A stretch of 64,000 bases of DNA from NCBI GenBank assembly GCA_901456055.1, contig CABDWT010000001.1, forward strand, positions 310,001 through 374,000, in the 5' to 3' direction. This stretch comes from Phytobacter ursingii. GTDB taxonomy: Bacteria > Pseudomonadota > Gammaproteobacteria > Enterobacterales > Enterobacteriaceae. Numbering within the stretch: position 1 is the stretch's first letter; each line of letters starts with the position of its first letter. Below, in pieces: positions 52,299-64,000 of the stretch. The notes below the pieces were generated by a model. That model was not told the DNA's origin. It ran no database searches and saw only the letters and a program-made list of their open reading frames with translations. The translations under genes and the position numbers were made by a program.

Positions 52299-53135
52299 AT
52301 GGAAATGATCTTATTTCGGGACAAAACCCGTGCGCAGCAGACCGATATCGTTGCTGTACAGTCGCAAGTCGTGTACGGCAGCGTAGGCAATAGTATCGCG
52401 GTACCGAATATCCGCCAGCACCGTCTGAGTGTGACGGCAGTACCTACTGTGCTTTTTAGTAATACCCCCCATTACGATACCTTTTATGGCGGTATCATTC
52501 CTGACGAGTGGTTCAGCGGCTATTTGCAGGCGCTGGAAGAGCGCGATATCTTGCGCGAACTGAAAGCAGTCACAACAGGCTACATGGGCAGCGCCAGTCA
52601 GATTGCGCTTCTCGCGCAGTGGCTGAAAGCGCTAAAAGAAAAGCATCCCCATCTGCCGGTGCTTGTCGACCCGGTAATAGGCGACATCGACAGCGGTATG
52701 TACGTGAAGCCTGAAATTCCCGAAGCCTATTGCCGCCATTTGTTGCCGCTGGCGCAGGGGATTACGCCGAATGTCTTCGAACTCGAAATTCTGAGCGGTA
52801 AACGGTGCCGTGACATGCAAAGCGCGGTAGAAGCGGCGAAAGGGCTACTCTCTGACACATTGCAGTGGGTCGCAATAACCAGCGCGCCGGTCCCTTCTGA
52901 TGAAAACTGCATTCATGTGGTTCTGGTGACGAAGGAGAGCGTTGAAATAAGTGCTCACCCACGAATTGCGGCGGATTTAAAAGGAACCGGGGATCTGTTC
53001 TGCTCTGAACTGGTCAGCAATATTGTCCAGGGAAAACCCCTGGCGGATGCGGTGGATCGGGCAGGCGCGCGCGTGACAGACGTTATGCGCTATACGCTGG
53101 AGAAAGGCTACGACGAGCTCATTCTTCCGGCGTAA
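52299..53135 (+). CDS. pdxK: PdxK, pyridoxal/pyridoxine kinase
   Basis: Start at MEMILFRDK (ATG 52299), 278 residues versus 283 in E. coli. PfkB/ribokinase-like: substrate-binding [13 protein letters not shown] and DTFYGG near the N-terminus, VDPVIGDID, and the anion-hole/catalytic Asp in [12 protein letters not shown] (about 235). It phosphorylates B6 vitamers. The C-terminal third is more diverged from E. coli than its neighbours. It converges with crr. Confidence 0.92.
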   Translation: MEMILFRDKTRAQQTDIVAVQSQVVYGSVGNSIAVPNIRQHRLSVTAVPTVLFSNTPHYDTFYGGIIPDEWFSGYLQALEERDILRELKAVTTGYMGSASQIALLAQWLKALKEKHPHLPVLVDPVIGDIDSGMYVKPEIPEAYCRHLLPLAQGITPNVFELEILSGKRCRDMQSAVEAAKGLLSDTLQWVAITSAPVPSDENCIHVVLVTKESVEISAHPRIAADLKGTGDLFCSELVSNIVQGKPLADAVDRAGARVTDVMRYTLEKGYDELILPA

Positions 53136-53141
53136 CAAACA

Positions 53142-53170
53142 AAAATGGCACCGCAAGGGTGCCATTTTTA
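53142..53170. terminator. Bidirectional terminator between pdxK and crr
   Basis: AAAAATGGCACC-GCAA-GGGTGCCATTTTT: a strong stem with A and T runs on both flanks. Confidence 0.93.
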
Positions 53171-53183
53171 TATGCATCAAGAA

Positions 53184-53693
53184 TTACTTCTTAATACGAA
53201 TAACCGGGGTTTCACCAACGGTAACGCTGCCGGTCAGTTTGATCAGTTCTTTGATTTCGTCCATGTTGGAGATAACAACCGGCGTCAGGGTAGACTTGGC
53301 TTTCTCTTCCAGCAACGGCAGATCGAATTCAATAACCGGGTCGCCGACTTTGACGCGCTGACCTTCTTCTGCGATACGTTTGAAACCTTCGCCTTTCAGT
53401 TCAACGGTGTCGATACCGAAGTGAACGAACAGCTCAATGCCGCTATCAGATTCGATAGAGAAGGCATGGTTGGTTTCAAAGATTTTGCCGATAGTACCGT
53501 CAACAGGCGCTACCATTTTGTTGCCAGTTGGTTTAATAGCGATGCCATCACCAACGATTTTCTCAGCGAATACAACATCCGGAACATCTTCAATGTTGAC
53601 GATTTCGCCGGAAAGCGGAGCAACAATCTCAATGGTTCCAGTGTCTTTTTTATCATCAGAAACCAAAGATTTCAGTTTATCGAACAAACCCAT
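53184..53693 (-). CDS. crr: Crr, glucose-specific EIIA
   Basis: 169 residues, E. coli length. Phosphorylated His90 lies in [16 protein letters not shown] and His75 in [11 protein letters not shown]. It carries phosphate from HPr to glucose and other permeases and controls adenylate cyclase and inducer exclusion. Last gene of ptsH-ptsI-crr, 40 bases after ptsI. Confidence 0.98.
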   Translation of the reverse strand: MGLFDKLKSLVSDDKKDTGTIEIVAPLSGEIVNIEDVPDVVFAEKIVGDGIAIKPTGNKMVAPVDGTIGKIFETNHAFSIESDSGIELFVHFGIDTVELKGEGFKRIAEEGQRVKVGDPVIEFDLPLLEEKAKSTLTPVVISNMDEIKELIKLTGSVTVGETPVIRIKK

Positions 53694-53733
53694 GATCTTC
53701 TCCTAAGCAGTAATTTGGGCCGCATCTCGTGGA

Positions 53734-55461
53734 TTAGCAGATTGTTTTTTCTTCAATGAACTTGTTAACCAGCGTCATTAACTCGTCCGTTGTCGGTTGG
53801 GCAAGAGCCTGCTCTGCTAAAACCTTCGCATCTTCGAAGTTAGTATTGCGAATAATCTTCTTAATGCGCGGGATAGAAATGGCACTCATACTGAATTCAT
53901 CCAGACCCATCCCCAGCAACAGAAGTGTAGCACGTTCGTCGCCTGCAAGCTCACCACACATACCGGTCCACTTACCTTCTGCATGAGATGCATCAATAAC
54001 TTGCTTGATGAGAGTCAGTACAGACGGCGACATCGGCTGGTAAAGATGTGAAATCATATCATTACCACGGTCAACTGCCAGAGTGTACTGCGTTAAATCA
54101 TTGGTACCGATACTAAAGAAATCAACTTCTTTGGCTAAATGACGAGCAATTGTGGCGGCGGCAGGGGTTTCGACCATCACGCCAACTTCGATTGTCTCGT
54201 CAAAGGCTTTGCCTTCGTCGCGCAGTTCCTGTTTGTAGATTTCGATCTCTTTTTTCAGTGCGCGCACTTCTTCAACAGAGATGATCATCGGGAACATGAT
54301 GCGCAGTTTACCGAAAGCGGAAGCACGCAGAATCGCACGTACCTGGTCGCGCAGGATCTCTTTGCGATCCATGGCGATACGCACTGCACGCCAGCCCAGG
54401 AACGGGTTTTCTTCTTTCGGGAAATTCATATATGGCAGCTCTTTGTCGCCGCCAATGTCCATGGTACGCACGATTACGGCCTGAGAACCACAGGCTTCCG
54501 CCACCGCTTTGTATGCAGCAAACTGTTCTTCTTCAGTCGGCAGAGACTCGCGGTCCATGAACAGGAATTCGGTACGGTAGAGACCAACACCTTCCGCGCC
54601 GTTACGCTCAGCGCCTGCGACGTCGCGCACGGTACCGATGTTGGCACAGACTTCTACCTGGTGGCCGTCCAGCGTGATGGCTGGCAGGTCTTTCAGTTTA
54701 GCCAGTTCGGCTTTCTCTTCGGCTACCTGAGCCTGCGTACTGCGCAGCGTCTCAACTTCTTCTTCGGTCGGGTTAACATACACTTTGTTATTAACCGCAT
54801 CGAGAATCAGATAGTCGTCGTTTTTTACCTGAGCGGTGACGCTGCCGGTACCCACAATCGCAGGCAGTTCCAGAGAACGCGCCATGATAGAGGTGTGGGA
54901 AGTACGACCGCCCATGTCAGTAATGAAACCGAGGACCTTGTTCAGGTTCAACTGTGCGGTTTCTGAAGGGGTCAGGTCAGCAGCAACCAGAATCACTTCG
55001 TCCTGAATGGCGCTCAGGTCGATGATAGGCATGCAAAGAATATTGCGCAGCAGACGTTTACCGATATCACGCACGTCAGCCGCACGTTCTTTCAGGTATT
55101 CATCGTCCAGCTCTTCAAGGGCAGTCGCCTGACCTTCGATAACTTCATGAGCCGCCGCGTCGGCAGTCATGTGCTTATCTTTAATCAGGGCTATGATTTC
55201 CTGCTCCAGCTCCTCATCTTCGAGCAACATAATGTGGCCTTCGAAGATGGCTTCTTTTTCTTCACCGAAAGTTTCGCCAGCTTTCGTTTTGATCGCTTCA
55301 AGCTGCGCTGATGCCTTGGCACGACCGCTCAGGAAACGTTCAACTTCCTGGTCAACCTTATCGGCAGAAATTTTTTTCCGGTCAATGACGATCTCGTCTT
55401 CTTTCAGCAGAAGTGCTTTGCCAAAAGCGATACCCGGGGATGCTAAAATGCCTGAAATCAT
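53734..55461 (-). CDS. ptsI: PtsI, PTS enzyme I
   Basis: 575 residues, E. coli length. Phosphohistidine domain with His189 in [16 protein letters not shown]-terminal PEP-binding barrel with [21 protein letters not shown] region and MCGELAGD. It uses PEP to phosphorylate HPr, the first step of sugar uptake by the PTS. It is 44 bases downstream of ptsH. Confidence 0.98.
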   Translation of the reverse strand: MISGILASPGIAFGKALLLKEDEIVIDRKKISADKVDQEVERFLSGRAKASAQLEAIKTKAGETFGEEKEAIFEGHIMLLEDEELEQEIIALIKDKHMTADAAAHEVIEGQATALEELDDEYLKERAADVRDIGKRLLRNILCMPIIDLSAIQDEVILVAADLTPSETAQLNLNKVLGFITDMGGRTSHTSIMARSLELPAIVGTGSVTAQVKNDDYLILDAVNNKVYVNPTEEEVETLRSTQAQVAEEKAELAKLKDLPAITLDGHQVEVCANIGTVRDVAGAERNGAEGVGLYRTEFLFMDRESLPTEEEQFAAYKAVAEACGSQAVIVRTMDIGGDKELPYMNFPKEENPFLGWRAVRIAMDRKEILRDQVRAILRASAFGKLRIMFPMIISVEEVRALKKEIEIYKQELRDEGKAFDETIEVGVMVETPAAATIARHLAKEVDFFSIGTNDLTQYTLAVDRGNDMISHLYQPMSPSVLTLIKQVIDASHAEGKWTGMCGELAGDERATLLLLGMGLDEFSMSAISIPRIKKIIRNTNFEDAKVLAEQALAQPTTDELMTLVNKFIEEKTIC

Positions 55462-55505
55462 AACCCTACCTTACTTGTGACTGATTTTTAAAAGAACCCG
55501 GAAAA

Positions 55506-55763
55506 TTACTCGAGCTCTGCCATCAGTTTAACCAGATGTTCAACTGCTTTTTGTTCGTCTTCGCCTTCTGCGGTTAACGTCACAACGGTACCCTGAGTCA
55601 GGCCCAGAGTTTGCAGTTTGAACAGGCTTTTTGCGCTGGCGCTTTTGCCATTGGAAGTCACAGTGATCTCAGAAGTGAAGCCTTTTGCTTCTTTAACAAA
55701 CTGAGCAGCAGGGCGGGTGTGCAGACCGTTCGGAGCGGTAATGGTAACTTCTTGCTGGAACAT
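55506..55763 (-). CDS. ptsH: PtsH, HPr phosphocarrier
   Basis: 85 residues, identical layout to E. coli HPr: active His15 in [20 protein letters not shown] and the Ser46 region [16 protein letters not shown]. It transfers phosphate from enzyme I to the EIIA domains. It is first in the operon; the SD TTGGGGAAA lies before the ATG and the leader holds two overlapping hairpins. Confidence 0.98.
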   Translation of the reverse strand: MFQQEVTITAPNGLHTRPAAQFVKEAKGFTSEITVTSNGKSASAKSLFKLQTLGLTQGTVVTLTAEGEDEQKAVEHLVKLMAELE

Positions 55764-55783
55764 TGTATTTCCCCAACTTATAG

Positions 55784-55804
55784 GTTTAGTGTTGTGGAAC
55801 TAAA
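55784..55804 (-). promoter_or_regulatory. ptsH leader hairpin A (proximal)
   Basis: TTTAGT (55785-55790) pairs with ACTAAA (55799-55804), loop of eight bases, about 20 bases before the ptsH start. It uses bases also needed by hairpin B. Confidence 0.5.
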
Positions 55805-55829
55805 GTCTAGCCTGGCGGCTGGACTTTAG
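55800..55829 (-). promoter_or_regulatory. ptsH leader hairpin B (distal, strong)
   Basis: CTAAAGTC and AGCC pair with GGCT and GACTTTAG around TGGC: a 13-bp arm with one mismatch. It lies 36 bases upstream of the ptsH ATG and competes with hairpin A for positions 55800-55804. Confidence 0.6.
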
Positions 55830-56001
55830 CCTGTATCGTTAGCGCCGGCGTTACGGTATACGACTCAGAAGCGTGGAAAACACGATCCGGTGCTGGCGCT
55901 TCTGGCCTTTGACGTTTCGCACGTCATTAAACATTATGCAGCGAAAGCGAGAATTGAACCAAATCATAAAATCGATTCAGCTTCGTGAAATCGGAAACCG
56001 A

Positions 56002-56023
56002 TTAATTTCGCGCATCAAAATAA
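56002..56023 (-). promoter_or_regulatory. Mlc-type operator upstream of ptsH
   Basis: Minus-strand TTATTTTGATGCGCGAAATTAA carries the TTATTT...CGCGAAATTAA form of Mlc operators in the E. coli pts promoter. It is adjacent to TGTGA at 56025-56029, a possible CRP half-site. Expected role: glucose-dependent derepression and CRP activation. Confidence 0.55.
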
Positions 56024-56095
56024 ATGTGATGGTTAAATACCAGACCCGAGGAGTCTAATCAATGCCAGGAGGGGTGAAACTTTGATGTGCTCCAC

Positions 56096-56123
56096 AAAAA
56101 AGCACCTTCTCAGGTGCTTTTTT
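56096..56123. terminator. Terminator of cysK
   Basis: AAAAAAGCACC-TTCTC-AGGTGCTTTTTT: a stem flanked by A and T runs, placed 23 bases past the cysK stop on the minus strand; potentially bidirectional. Confidence 0.9.
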
Positions 56124-56145
56124 GCGCTGTTTTAACATTCTGGCA

Positions 56146-57117
56146 TCACTGTTGCAGTTCTTTTTCAGTGAACAGATCGGCAAACAACGCGGTGCTCAAA
56201 TAACGCTCACCAGAGGACGGCAGGATAACCACAATATTCTTGTTAGTAAAGGTTTCATCTTCCTGTAATTTCAGTGCAGCAGCGACGGCAGCACCGGAAG
56301 AGATACCTGCAAGAATACCTTCTTCTTCCATCAGACGGCGTGCAGTACTGATCGCTTCATCGTTGGTGATTTTCACCACTTTATCGATCAGTTTTAAATC
56401 GAGGTTACCCGGAATGAAGCCTGCGCCAATCCCCTGGATTTTGTGCGGACCCGGTTTCAGTTCTTCACCCGCCAGCGCCTGGGAGATAACCGGGGAGTCG
56501 GACGGCTCAACCGCGACGGTGATCAGGTCTGATTTGCCTTTTGTGCCTTTAATATAGCGAGACACGCCTGTCAGCGTACCGCCGGTGCCCACGCCAGAGA
56601 TAAATACATCCACCTGGCCGTCGGTATCTTCCCAGATTTCCGGGCCGGTGGTTTTTTCATGAATTTCCGGGTTAGCCGGGTTGCTGAACTGCTGCAGCAG
56701 CAGATATTTAGACGGATCGCTGGCGACGATTTCTTCTGCTTTTTGAATAGCGCCTTTCATGCCTTTCGCGCCTTCGGTCAGCACCAGATTCGCGCCCAGC
56801 GCTTTAAGCAGCTTACGGCGTTCGATGCTCATCGTTTCCGGCATCGTCAGGGTCAGTTTATAACCGCGCGCTGCAGCAACATAAGCCAGTGCGATACCGG
56901 TGTTACCACTGGTCGGTTCAACCAGTTCAATACCCGGTTTCAGCACGCCGCGTTTTTCGGCATCCCAAATCATATTGGCACCGATACGGCATTTAACGCT
57001 GAAGCTCGGGTTACGGGATTCTACCTTTGCCAGGATGCGTCCATTACCGATGCGGTTCAGTCGAACCAGCGGCGTGTGACCGATAGTCAGCGAGTTATCT
57101 TCAAAAATCTTACTCAT
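56146..57117 (-). CDS. cysK: CysK, O-acetylserine sulfhydrylase A
   Basis: 323 residues, E. coli length. PLP lysine in [13 protein letters not shown] (Lys42), substrate loop [11 protein letters not shown], phosphate loop [11 protein letters not shown]. It makes cysteine from O-acetylserine and sulfide, and it binds CysE. It lies downstream of cysZ on the same strand, with a 141-base gap that probably holds its own CysB-dependent promoter. Confidence 0.97.
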   Translation of the reverse strand: MSKIFEDNSLTIGHTPLVRLNRIGNGRILAKVESRNPSFSVKCRIGANMIWDAEKRGVLKPGIELVEPTSGNTGIALAYVAAARGYKLTLTMPETMSIERRKLLKALGANLVLTEGAKGMKGAIQKAEEIVASDPSKYLLLQQFSNPANPEIHEKTTGPEIWEDTDGQVDVFISGVGTGGTLTGVSRYIKGTKGKSDLITVAVEPSDSPVISQALAGEELKPGPHKIQGIGAGFIPGNLDLKLIDKVVKITNDEAISTARRLMEEEGILAGISSGAAVAAALKLQEDETFTNKNIVVILPSSGERYLSTALFADLFTEKELQQ

Positions 57118-57258
57118 GGCCTGTCCTTAACTGTATGAAATTTGGGAACCACCCCAGCATACCCACTTACTGTCCCCGGGGAAGTAAGGAATTCGCATAT
57201 CTATATGCTGAGCCGAAATAATGGTAACCAGTATGGAATAAGAACCGGAATAATTCCT

Positions 57259-58020
57259 TTAGCGCCATGCGGCATTCTTTTCGCGATAACAGTCGACCCA
57301 CATTGCCGTTGCGCCGCAGACGGCGACGGGCATTACAACCAGATTCAACACGGGAATCAGAGTGAACAGGCTGGTAAGCGCGCCAAACTGCATATTCGTG
57401 ACCTTACGTGTCCGCAACGCGACGCGCATCTCTTTGAACGGCACCTTGTGGTTATCAAACGGGTAATCGCAGTACTGGATGGCCAGCATCCAGGCGCTGA
57501 ATAAAAACCACAACACAGGCGCGACGGTCTGACCGATACCCGGAATGAAATAGAGCAGCAGTAAAACGATCGCGCGCGGCAGATACCAGGCAAGCTTTTG
57601 CCATTCACGCTTCATAATGCGCGGGATATCTTTAATGATGGCGGTCACGCCAGCATCCGGTGGCGTCGCGCCAGTTAAGCGAGCCTCAAGCTGTTCGGCG
57701 AGCAGGCCATTGAACGGCGCGGCAATCCAATTGGCAATCGTGGAAAAGAAATAGCTAAACACCAGTAAGATTGAAATCACCGCAATGGGCCAAAGTAAAT
57801 AGCTGAGCCATTGTAGCCAACCAGGTACATGGCTCATGAGCGCGGGGATCCAGCTATCAAGGCGGGTAAATAACCAGGCAAACGCGCCCCCCATCAATAC
57901 GATATTGACCAGAAGCGGTAAAATAACGAAACGGCGAATACCCGGCAGCGTGATGAGCTTCCAGCCTTGAGAAAAATAAAAAACGCCGCTGCGTGATGAG
58001 GTTGGGGAAGAGGAAACCAT
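57259..58020 (-). CDS. cysZ: CysZ, sulfate transporter
   Basis: 253 residues, E. coli length. Membrane protein with four long and two hemi-penetrating helices. Conserved sulfate-site segment [27 protein letters not shown] near the N-terminus and the C-terminal [11 protein letters not shown] region. It imports sulfate directly, supporting the cysK step. It is divergent from zipA across 230 bases. Confidence 0.95.
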   Translation of the reverse strand: MVSSSPTSSRSGVFYFSQGWKLITLPGIRRFVILPLLVNIVLMGGAFAWLFTRLDSWIPALMSHVPGWLQWLSYLLWPIAVISILLVFSYFFSTIANWIAAPFNGLLAEQLEARLTGATPPDAGVTAIIKDIPRIMKREWQKLAWYLPRAIVLLLLYFIPGIGQTVAPVLWFLFSAWMLAIQYCDYPFDNHKVPFKEMRVALRTRKVTNMQFGALTSLFTLIPVLNLVVMPVAVCGATAMWVDCYREKNAAWR

Positions 58021-58250
58021 AGCCGGGTAATACTCCTTTTATTACAGCCAGAAAAGCAAAAACCTATATTATCTGTTCGCAGGTGAAAAAACCCGTTCGG
58101 AAATGTTCGAAAAAACAGCAAAAAGCACAATTTCATTCATCTTTATGCTGTGAAAGGCATGTGTACACTTGCACTTGACGTAATCGGCAAATACTCTTAG
58201 TGAGTAAATGTTTGCCGTGTTGGCAAGGTGTTAGAACAACAGAGAATATA

Positions 58251-59246
58251 ATGATGCAGGACTTGCGTCTGATATTAATCATTGTTGGCGCGATCGCCAT
58301 AATCGCTTTACTGGTTCACGGTTTCTGGACCAGTCGTAAAGAACGTTCCTCAATGTTCCGCGATCGACCGTTAAAACGTATGAAGTCGCGACGTGATGAC
58401 GACGATGACGCTTACGACGAGGATGTCGAAGAAGATGACGACAGCGTGGGCGAAGTCCGCGTTCATCGGGTAAACGCGCCGCCGAAAGCGGGAAGCGAAC
58501 CTGAGGCTCCGCGTCAACAACCGCAGCATCAGTATCAACCTCCATACGCGTCGGCGCAGCCTCGCGCAACTGCCCCTGCCCAGCATGAAGAGCGTCATGT
58601 GCAACAGCCTGCTCAGCCAGTACAGCGAGCACCACAGGTAGAACCGCAGCAGCCTGTTCAGGAACCGCGCGAGCGCGAGTTTACTCAGCATGGAGCACCG
58701 GCGCATACACAGCCTCAGCAACCCGTGTTTACATCAGCACCGCCGTCGCATCACGAGCCTGTCGCACAGGCTGAGCCTGAACCCGAGCATAGTGAAGAAG
58801 CCCCGGTGGTGGAAAAACCGCAGCGGAAAGAGACGGTCATTATTATGAACGTCGCGGCGCATCAGGGAAGCGTGTTGCAAGGCGAGCTATTGCTCAACAG
58901 CATTCAGCAGGTTGGCTTTAAATTTGGTGACATGAGCATTTTCCATCGCCATCTCAGCCCTGACGGCAGCGGACCTACGCTGTTCAGCCTGGCCAATATG
59001 GTGAACCCAGGAACATTTGATCCAGAGCGTATGAGTGAGATAACCACGCCTGGTATCACCATGTTTATGCAAGTGCCATCCTACGGCGACGAGCTGCAAA
59101 ACTTTAAACTGATGCTGCAAGCCGCGCAGTACATCGCCGATGAAGTTGGCGGTGTAGTGCTCGATGACCAGCGTCGCATGATGACCCCGCAGAAGCTGCG
59201 TGAGTATCAGGACAGAATTCGTGAAGTCCGGGACGCAAACGCGTAA
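58251..59246 (+). CDS. zipA: ZipA, cell division protein
   Basis: Start at MMQDLRLIL (ATG 58251), 331 residues. Periplasmic N-tail of about five residues, one transmembrane helix (about 6-26), acidic/basic stretch ([18 protein letters not shown]), then a Pro/Gln-rich flexible linker (about 85-190) and the C-terminal FtsZ-binding domain (about 200-331). It anchors FtsZ to the membrane at the division site. It ends at a strong terminator before ligA. Confidence 0.96.
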   Translation: MMQDLRLILIIVGAIAIIALLVHGFWTSRKERSSMFRDRPLKRMKSRRDDDDDAYDEDVEEDDDSVGEVRVHRVNAPPKAGSEPEAPRQQPQHQYQPPYASAQPRATAPAQHEERHVQQPAQPVQRAPQVEPQQPVQEPREREFTQHGAPAHTQPQQPVFTSAPPSHHEPVAQAEPEPEHSEEAPVVEKPQRKETVIIMNVAAHQGSVLQGELLLNSIQQVGFKFGDMSIFHRHLSPDGSGPTLFSLANMVNPGTFDPERMSEITTPGITMFMQVPSYGDELQNFKLMLQAAQYIADEVGGVVLDDQRRMMTPQKLREYQDRIREVRDANA

Positions 59247-59276
59247 CGGCTGCGGTTACCTCGTTAATTCTCCCAG

Positions 59277-59301
59277 AACCCCCGCCCGTCGGGGGTTTTT
59301 T
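59277..59301 (+). terminator. Terminator of zipA
   Basis: CCCCCG-CCCGT-CGGGGG stem followed by TTTTTT, 30 bases after the zipA stop and 18 bases before ligA. Confidence 0.9.
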
Positions 59302-59309
59302 ATCATTGA

Positions 59310-61334
<2,025 letters not shown>

Positions 61335-61550
61335 ATGGAAAAAGAACAGCTCATTGAGATTGCGAACACAGAGATGCCATTCGGGAAGTATCAGGGACGT
61401 AAGTTGATTGATTTACCCGAGGAGTACCTGCTGTGGTTTGCCCGTAAGGATTCGTTTCCTGCCGGGCATCTGGGCGAACTTATGCAGCTGGCTTTGCTGA
61501 TTAAAACGGAGGGGCTGATGCATCTGGTGCAGCCCCTGAAACGCCGTTAG
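61335..61550 (+). CDS. ypeB: YpeB, DUF3820 protein
   Basis: 71 residues (E. coli 72). DUF3820 signature MPFGKYQGRKLIDLPEEYLLWF. The function is unknown; close coupling to ligA suggests co-expression. Its last four bases overlap the convergent yfeH stop. Confidence 0.9.
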   Translation: MEKEQLIEIANTEMPFGKYQGRKLIDLPEEYLLWFARKDSFPAGHLGELMQLALLIKTEGLMHLVQPLKRR

Positions 61551-62536
61551 GCTTTAGCCGTTTCCTGCGCCTGCAGTTTTTCTGTCTGGCGTTTATAGCG
61601 GCGTGCCAGCACCGCACAGACCATCAGTTGGATCTGATGGAAAATCATCAGCGGCAGCACCATCATCCCAATCACTGATGTCGGGAACAGAATGTTGGCC
61701 ATCGGGATACCGTTGGCCAGACTTTTCTTGGAGCCGCAGAACACGATGGTAATTTCGTCCGCTTTGTTAAACCCGAGTTTGCGGGCCGCGAAGATATTAA
61801 TAGCGATAACAATCGCCAATAGAACAATGCTGAACACCACGATAAACAGCAGTGAACCAACGCCTACCTTGTGCCAGATCCCATTAACAACGGCTTCGCT
61901 AAACGCAGAATAGACCACCAGCAGAATGGATGTCTGGTCGGTTTTCGAAATCCACTTCTTATTACGTGCCACCCATGCACCCGTCCAGCGACGCGACAGA
62001 TGCCCAAGGACAAAGGGCAGCAACAGTTGCAACATAATTTTGCCAACCTGTTCCAGGCTCCCTTCAGCCCCATGGAGATTCATTAACAGACCAACCAGCA
62101 GCGGGGAGAGGAAGATGCCTAACAGGCTGGAGGCAGAGGCGGAACAGACCGCGGCTGCGACATTTCCCCCGGCAAGCGAGGTAAACGCAATAGCCGATTG
62201 CACGGTTGCCGGCAGAATGCACAGATAAAGGAAACCGGTGTAGAGTTCCTGGCTCACATTGACGGGGGACCACCAGACAAAGAGTACCCCTAAGGCGGGA
62301 AATAAAATGAACGTGCTGCACATCACCCACAGGTGCAGTCGCCAATGGCCACCCCCGGCGATGATCGCTTCACGAGACAGTTTCGCGCCATGCATAAAAA
62401 ACAGTAACGCTATGGCTGCGGTGGTAAGCCCCTCGAAAAAGGGAACAAAGCCGCCACGGGCCGGGAAGAATGTGGCCAGCAGAACGGTGCACACCAGCGT
62501 CAATGTAAAAGGGTCAAGAACACGAAAAAGTTTCAT
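61547..62536 (-). CDS. yfeH: YfeH, bile acid:sodium symporter-family transporter
   Basis: 329 residues (E. coli 332), nine to ten transmembrane helices. Family signature around FCGSKKSLANGIPMANILFP and the crossover helices at TVQSAIAFTSLAGGNVAAA. Substrate unknown. It is divergent from the LysR-type regulator yfeR, which probably controls it. Confidence 0.92.
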   Translation of the reverse strand: MKLFRVLDPFTLTLVCTVLLATFFPARGGFVPFFEGLTTAAIALLFFMHGAKLSREAIIAGGGHWRLHLWVMCSTFILFPALGVLFVWWSPVNVSQELYTGFLYLCILPATVQSAIAFTSLAGGNVAAAVCSASASSLLGIFLSPLLVGLLMNLHGAEGSLEQVGKIMLQLLLPFVLGHLSRRWTGAWVARNKKWISKTDQTSILLVVYSAFSEAVVNGIWHKVGVGSLLFIVVFSIVLLAIVIAINIFAARKLGFNKADEITIVFCGSKKSLANGIPMANILFPTSVIGMMVLPLMIFHQIQLMVCAVLARRYKRQTEKLQAQETAKA

Positions 62537-62625
62537 AAGCGCTCCAGAAATTCGGTGCCAATAGTTTGCGTTTTTTGTTTTGAGAAATAAAATTGATTTA
62601 TTGCATCCATATATGAATTTATTAG

Positions 62626-63555
62626 ATGAATTATTCTTTACGTCAGCTTCGCGTTTTTGTCACGGTCGCGCACGCCAGGAGTTTTAGTCGGGCGGGGGAT
62701 ATCATAGGGTTGAGCCAATCGGCGGTAAGCCACAGCGTGAAAGAGCTGGAGTTGCAGACAGGAGTCCGCTTACTCGATCGTACTACCCGCGAAGTGGTGT
62801 TGACAGAAGCCGGGCAGCAACTCGCAGCCAGACTGGAAAGATTACTTGATGAACTGAATAACACATTGCGTGACGCAGGACGCGTGGGTCAGCAATTGTC
62901 CGGCACCGTGCGCGTTGCGGCAAGTCAGACGATTTCGGCACATTTGATCCCGCAATGTATTGCGCAGAGTAATCGTCTCTATCCGGAGATTGATTTTATG
63001 CTGCATGATCGACCCCAACAGTGGGTACTGGAGAGTATCCGCCATGGTGAAGTGGACTTTGGCATCGTTATCGATCCCGGTCCGGTGAGTGATTTGCAGT
63101 GCGAAGAGATCCTTGAAGAGCCATTCTTTTTGCTTTGTCGTCACGATCACGCCTGGGCGACTTTGCAAAATATCCCCTGGTCTGCATTGCAAGATTCACG
63201 TCTCGTGGTTCAGGACTACGCCTCTGGCAGCCGCCCATTAATTGATGCCGCTCTGGCACAATTTGGTATTACGGCCACTATCGTTCAGGAGATAGGGCAT
63301 CCGGCCACACTGTTTCCAATGGTGGAGGCGGGGATCGGGATCAGCATTATGCCCGCGCTGGCGTTACCGTTGCCACAGGGAAGTCAATTGTGTGTGAAAC
63401 GCTTAAAACCAGAGATTAAGCGGAAGATCATGCTGGTGCAGCGAAAAAATCGCTCTCTTTCTGGCGCCGCGCAGGCGTTATGGGATGTGGTGCGTGAACA
63501 GGCCCGGCGTTTGACCCAGGCCCGTGAAGAAGATCCGCTGTTTAATCAGATGTAA
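62626..63555 (+). CDS. yfeR: YfeR, LysR-type transcriptional regulator
   Basis: 309 residues. N-terminal winged helix-turn-helix ([42 protein letters not shown]), then a periplasmic-binding-like effector domain (about 90-300). Divergent to yfeH, with the AT-rich 89-base gap expected to hold its T-N11-A site. In Salmonella YfeR is linked to osmotic control of yfeH. Its 3' end overlaps the next gene by ten bases. Confidence 0.95.
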   Translation: MNYSLRQLRVFVTVAHARSFSRAGDIIGLSQSAVSHSVKELELQTGVRLLDRTTREVVLTEAGQQLAARLERLLDELNNTLRDAGRVGQQLSGTVRVAASQTISAHLIPQCIAQSNRLYPEIDFMLHDRPQQWVLESIRHGEVDFGIVIDPGPVSDLQCEEILEEPFFLLCRHDHAWATLQNIPWSALQDSRLVVQDYASGSRPLIDAALAQFGITATIVQEIGHPATLFPMVEAGIGISIMPALALPLPQGSQLCVKRLKPEIKRKIMLVQRKNRSLSGAAQALWDVVREQARRLTQAREEDPLFNQM

Positions 63556-63929
63556 ATATCGATCTGGTTGCTGTCAGAAGGGATGTTCACACCTTCTGCT
63601 TTCGCAGTGGACTGGGTCTGTTTTTCATCAGCTTTTTTCTGCGCTTCCTCTGCCTGTTTGTACTGCAGCTGGGCCAATTGTGCCTGTAGCTGCTTGATCT
63701 CAGCCTGTAGCAGTTCCCTTTGTTTCTGACTGTCGGTATCGGCACTGCCCGATGTCGCAAGATCTTTCAATTGCTGAGTCAATTTTGAGATTTGCTGCAT
63801 GATGTTACTGATTTGCGAAGCGATATCGCTGCTCGAGGAAGACGAGCTGCCAGTGCTACTGGTGCTGCTGTTACCACCGCTGATGCTGCTGGAAATCACC
63901 GTCGATGTGGTTGCCTGAATTGTTGTCAT
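63546..63929 (-). CDS. FlxA-like protein
   Basis: 127 residues. N-terminus [11 protein letters not shown] and C-terminus SNQIDIYI follow E. coli FlxA. Between lie a Ser/Gly-rich stretch (about 14-35) and a heptad-like coiled coil rich in Gln/Leu/Lys (about 37-105). FlxA is a flagellar-regulon protein of unknown function, transcribed by sigma-28 in E. coli; the promoter region here lies partly outside the window. SD AGGAG precedes ATG 63929. It is absent from this position in E. coli K-12 as I recall. Confidence 0.8.
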   Translation of the reverse strand: MTTIQATTSTVISSSISGGNSSTSSTGSSSSSSSDIASQISNIMQQISKLTQQLKDLATSGSADTDSQKQRELLQAEIKQLQAQLAQLQYKQAEEAQKKADEKQTQSTAKAEGVNIPSDSNQIDIYI

Positions 63930-64000
63930 GTTTTTCTCCTCTTCTTGCCCAAAACACCATTAACGGTGAAAAAGTACCGCTGGAATAGGCGGATCCGTGC

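Larger units (their letters stand above)
55764..56145. other. 382-base gap between cysK and ptsH: pts control region
   Basis: From the ptsH side: two overlapping hairpins (55784-55829), a GC-rich stretch, candidate promoters near TATGAT-like hexamers (about 55960-55980, minus strand), an Mlc-type operator and TGTGA half-site (56002-56045), then the cysK terminator. No convincing ORF; short frames here lack homology. Confidence 0.6.

Noticed and set aside
54139-54966. 275-codon open frame opposite ptsI
   Set aside because: Shadow of ptsI; Phe/His/Arg-rich composition without homology.
63975-64000. Sigma-28 promoter for the FlxA-like gene
   Set aside because: A GCCTATTC hexamer-like stretch is a poor -10 match and the -35 would lie outside the window, so it cannot be judged.

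Overview
The window is a contiguous piece of an enterobacterial chromosome (Enterobacteriaceae, Escherichia/Citrobacter/Salmonella clade). Almost every gene can be assigned by close similarity to the E. coli K-12 segment running from hda to yfeR. Gene order matches K-12, but the proteins are diverged enough that this is not E. coli itself. A complete hyf locus next to E. coli-like synteny suggests a Citrobacter-like organism; that genus call is inference. I see no insertion sequence, prophage, tRNA, rRNA or CRISPR array.

Layout. 1-3607: the 3' end of hda, yfgD, bepA and divergent perM. 3692-17627 (minus strand): the hydrogenase-4 operon hyfABCDEFGHIJ-hyfR plus a formate channel gene, a complete formate-hydrogenlyase-type module with a good sigma-54 promoter in front of hyfA. 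Within it, hyfR carries an apparent single-base deletion near 6590 that splits its N-terminus from the rest, and the channel gene at the focB position encodes a protein that looks more like FocA than FocB. 17919-27395: bcp-gcvR (minus), dapA-bamC-purC-ypfJ-tmcA-ypfH (plus), yffB-dapE-ypfN (minus). 27396-27901 is a 506-base AT-rich gap before the 19-codon gene ypfM.

28066-42627: acrD efflux pump with an upstream BaeR-type box, narQ sensor kinase, divergent aegA, nudK, ypfG, tktB-talA and maeB. The next gene is hemF: the ethanolamine utilisation (eut) cluster that E. coli and Salmonella carry between maeB and hemF is absent, with only 96 bases of REP-like sequence in its place. 42724-47202: hemF-amiA, ypeA, yfeZ, yfeY, yfeX. 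47374-52297: the sulfate/thiosulfate uptake operon cysPUWA and cysM; the yfeW, murPQR and ucpA genes that lie between yfeX and cysP in K-12 are also absent.

52299-63929: pdxK, the PTS operon ptsH-ptsI-crr (minus) with two mutually exclusive hairpins in the ptsH leader, cysK, cysZ, divergent zipA-ligA-ypeB, yfeH, the LysR regulator yfeR, and a FlxA-like protein at the end.

Functionally the region combines anaerobic formate/hydrogen metabolism (hyf, formate channel, narQ, aegA), cysteine assimilation (cysPUWAM, cysK, cysZ), lysine/diaminopimelate synthesis (dapA, dapE), the non-oxidative pentose phosphate isozymes (tktB, talA), PTS sugar transport and housekeeping functions (zipA, ligA, bamC, purC, tmcA). 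I did not find a clearly new multi-gene system. The best leads are the hyfR frameshift, the FocA-like channel in the hyf operon, the two lost gene clusters, and several leader hairpins or terminators in unexpected places.
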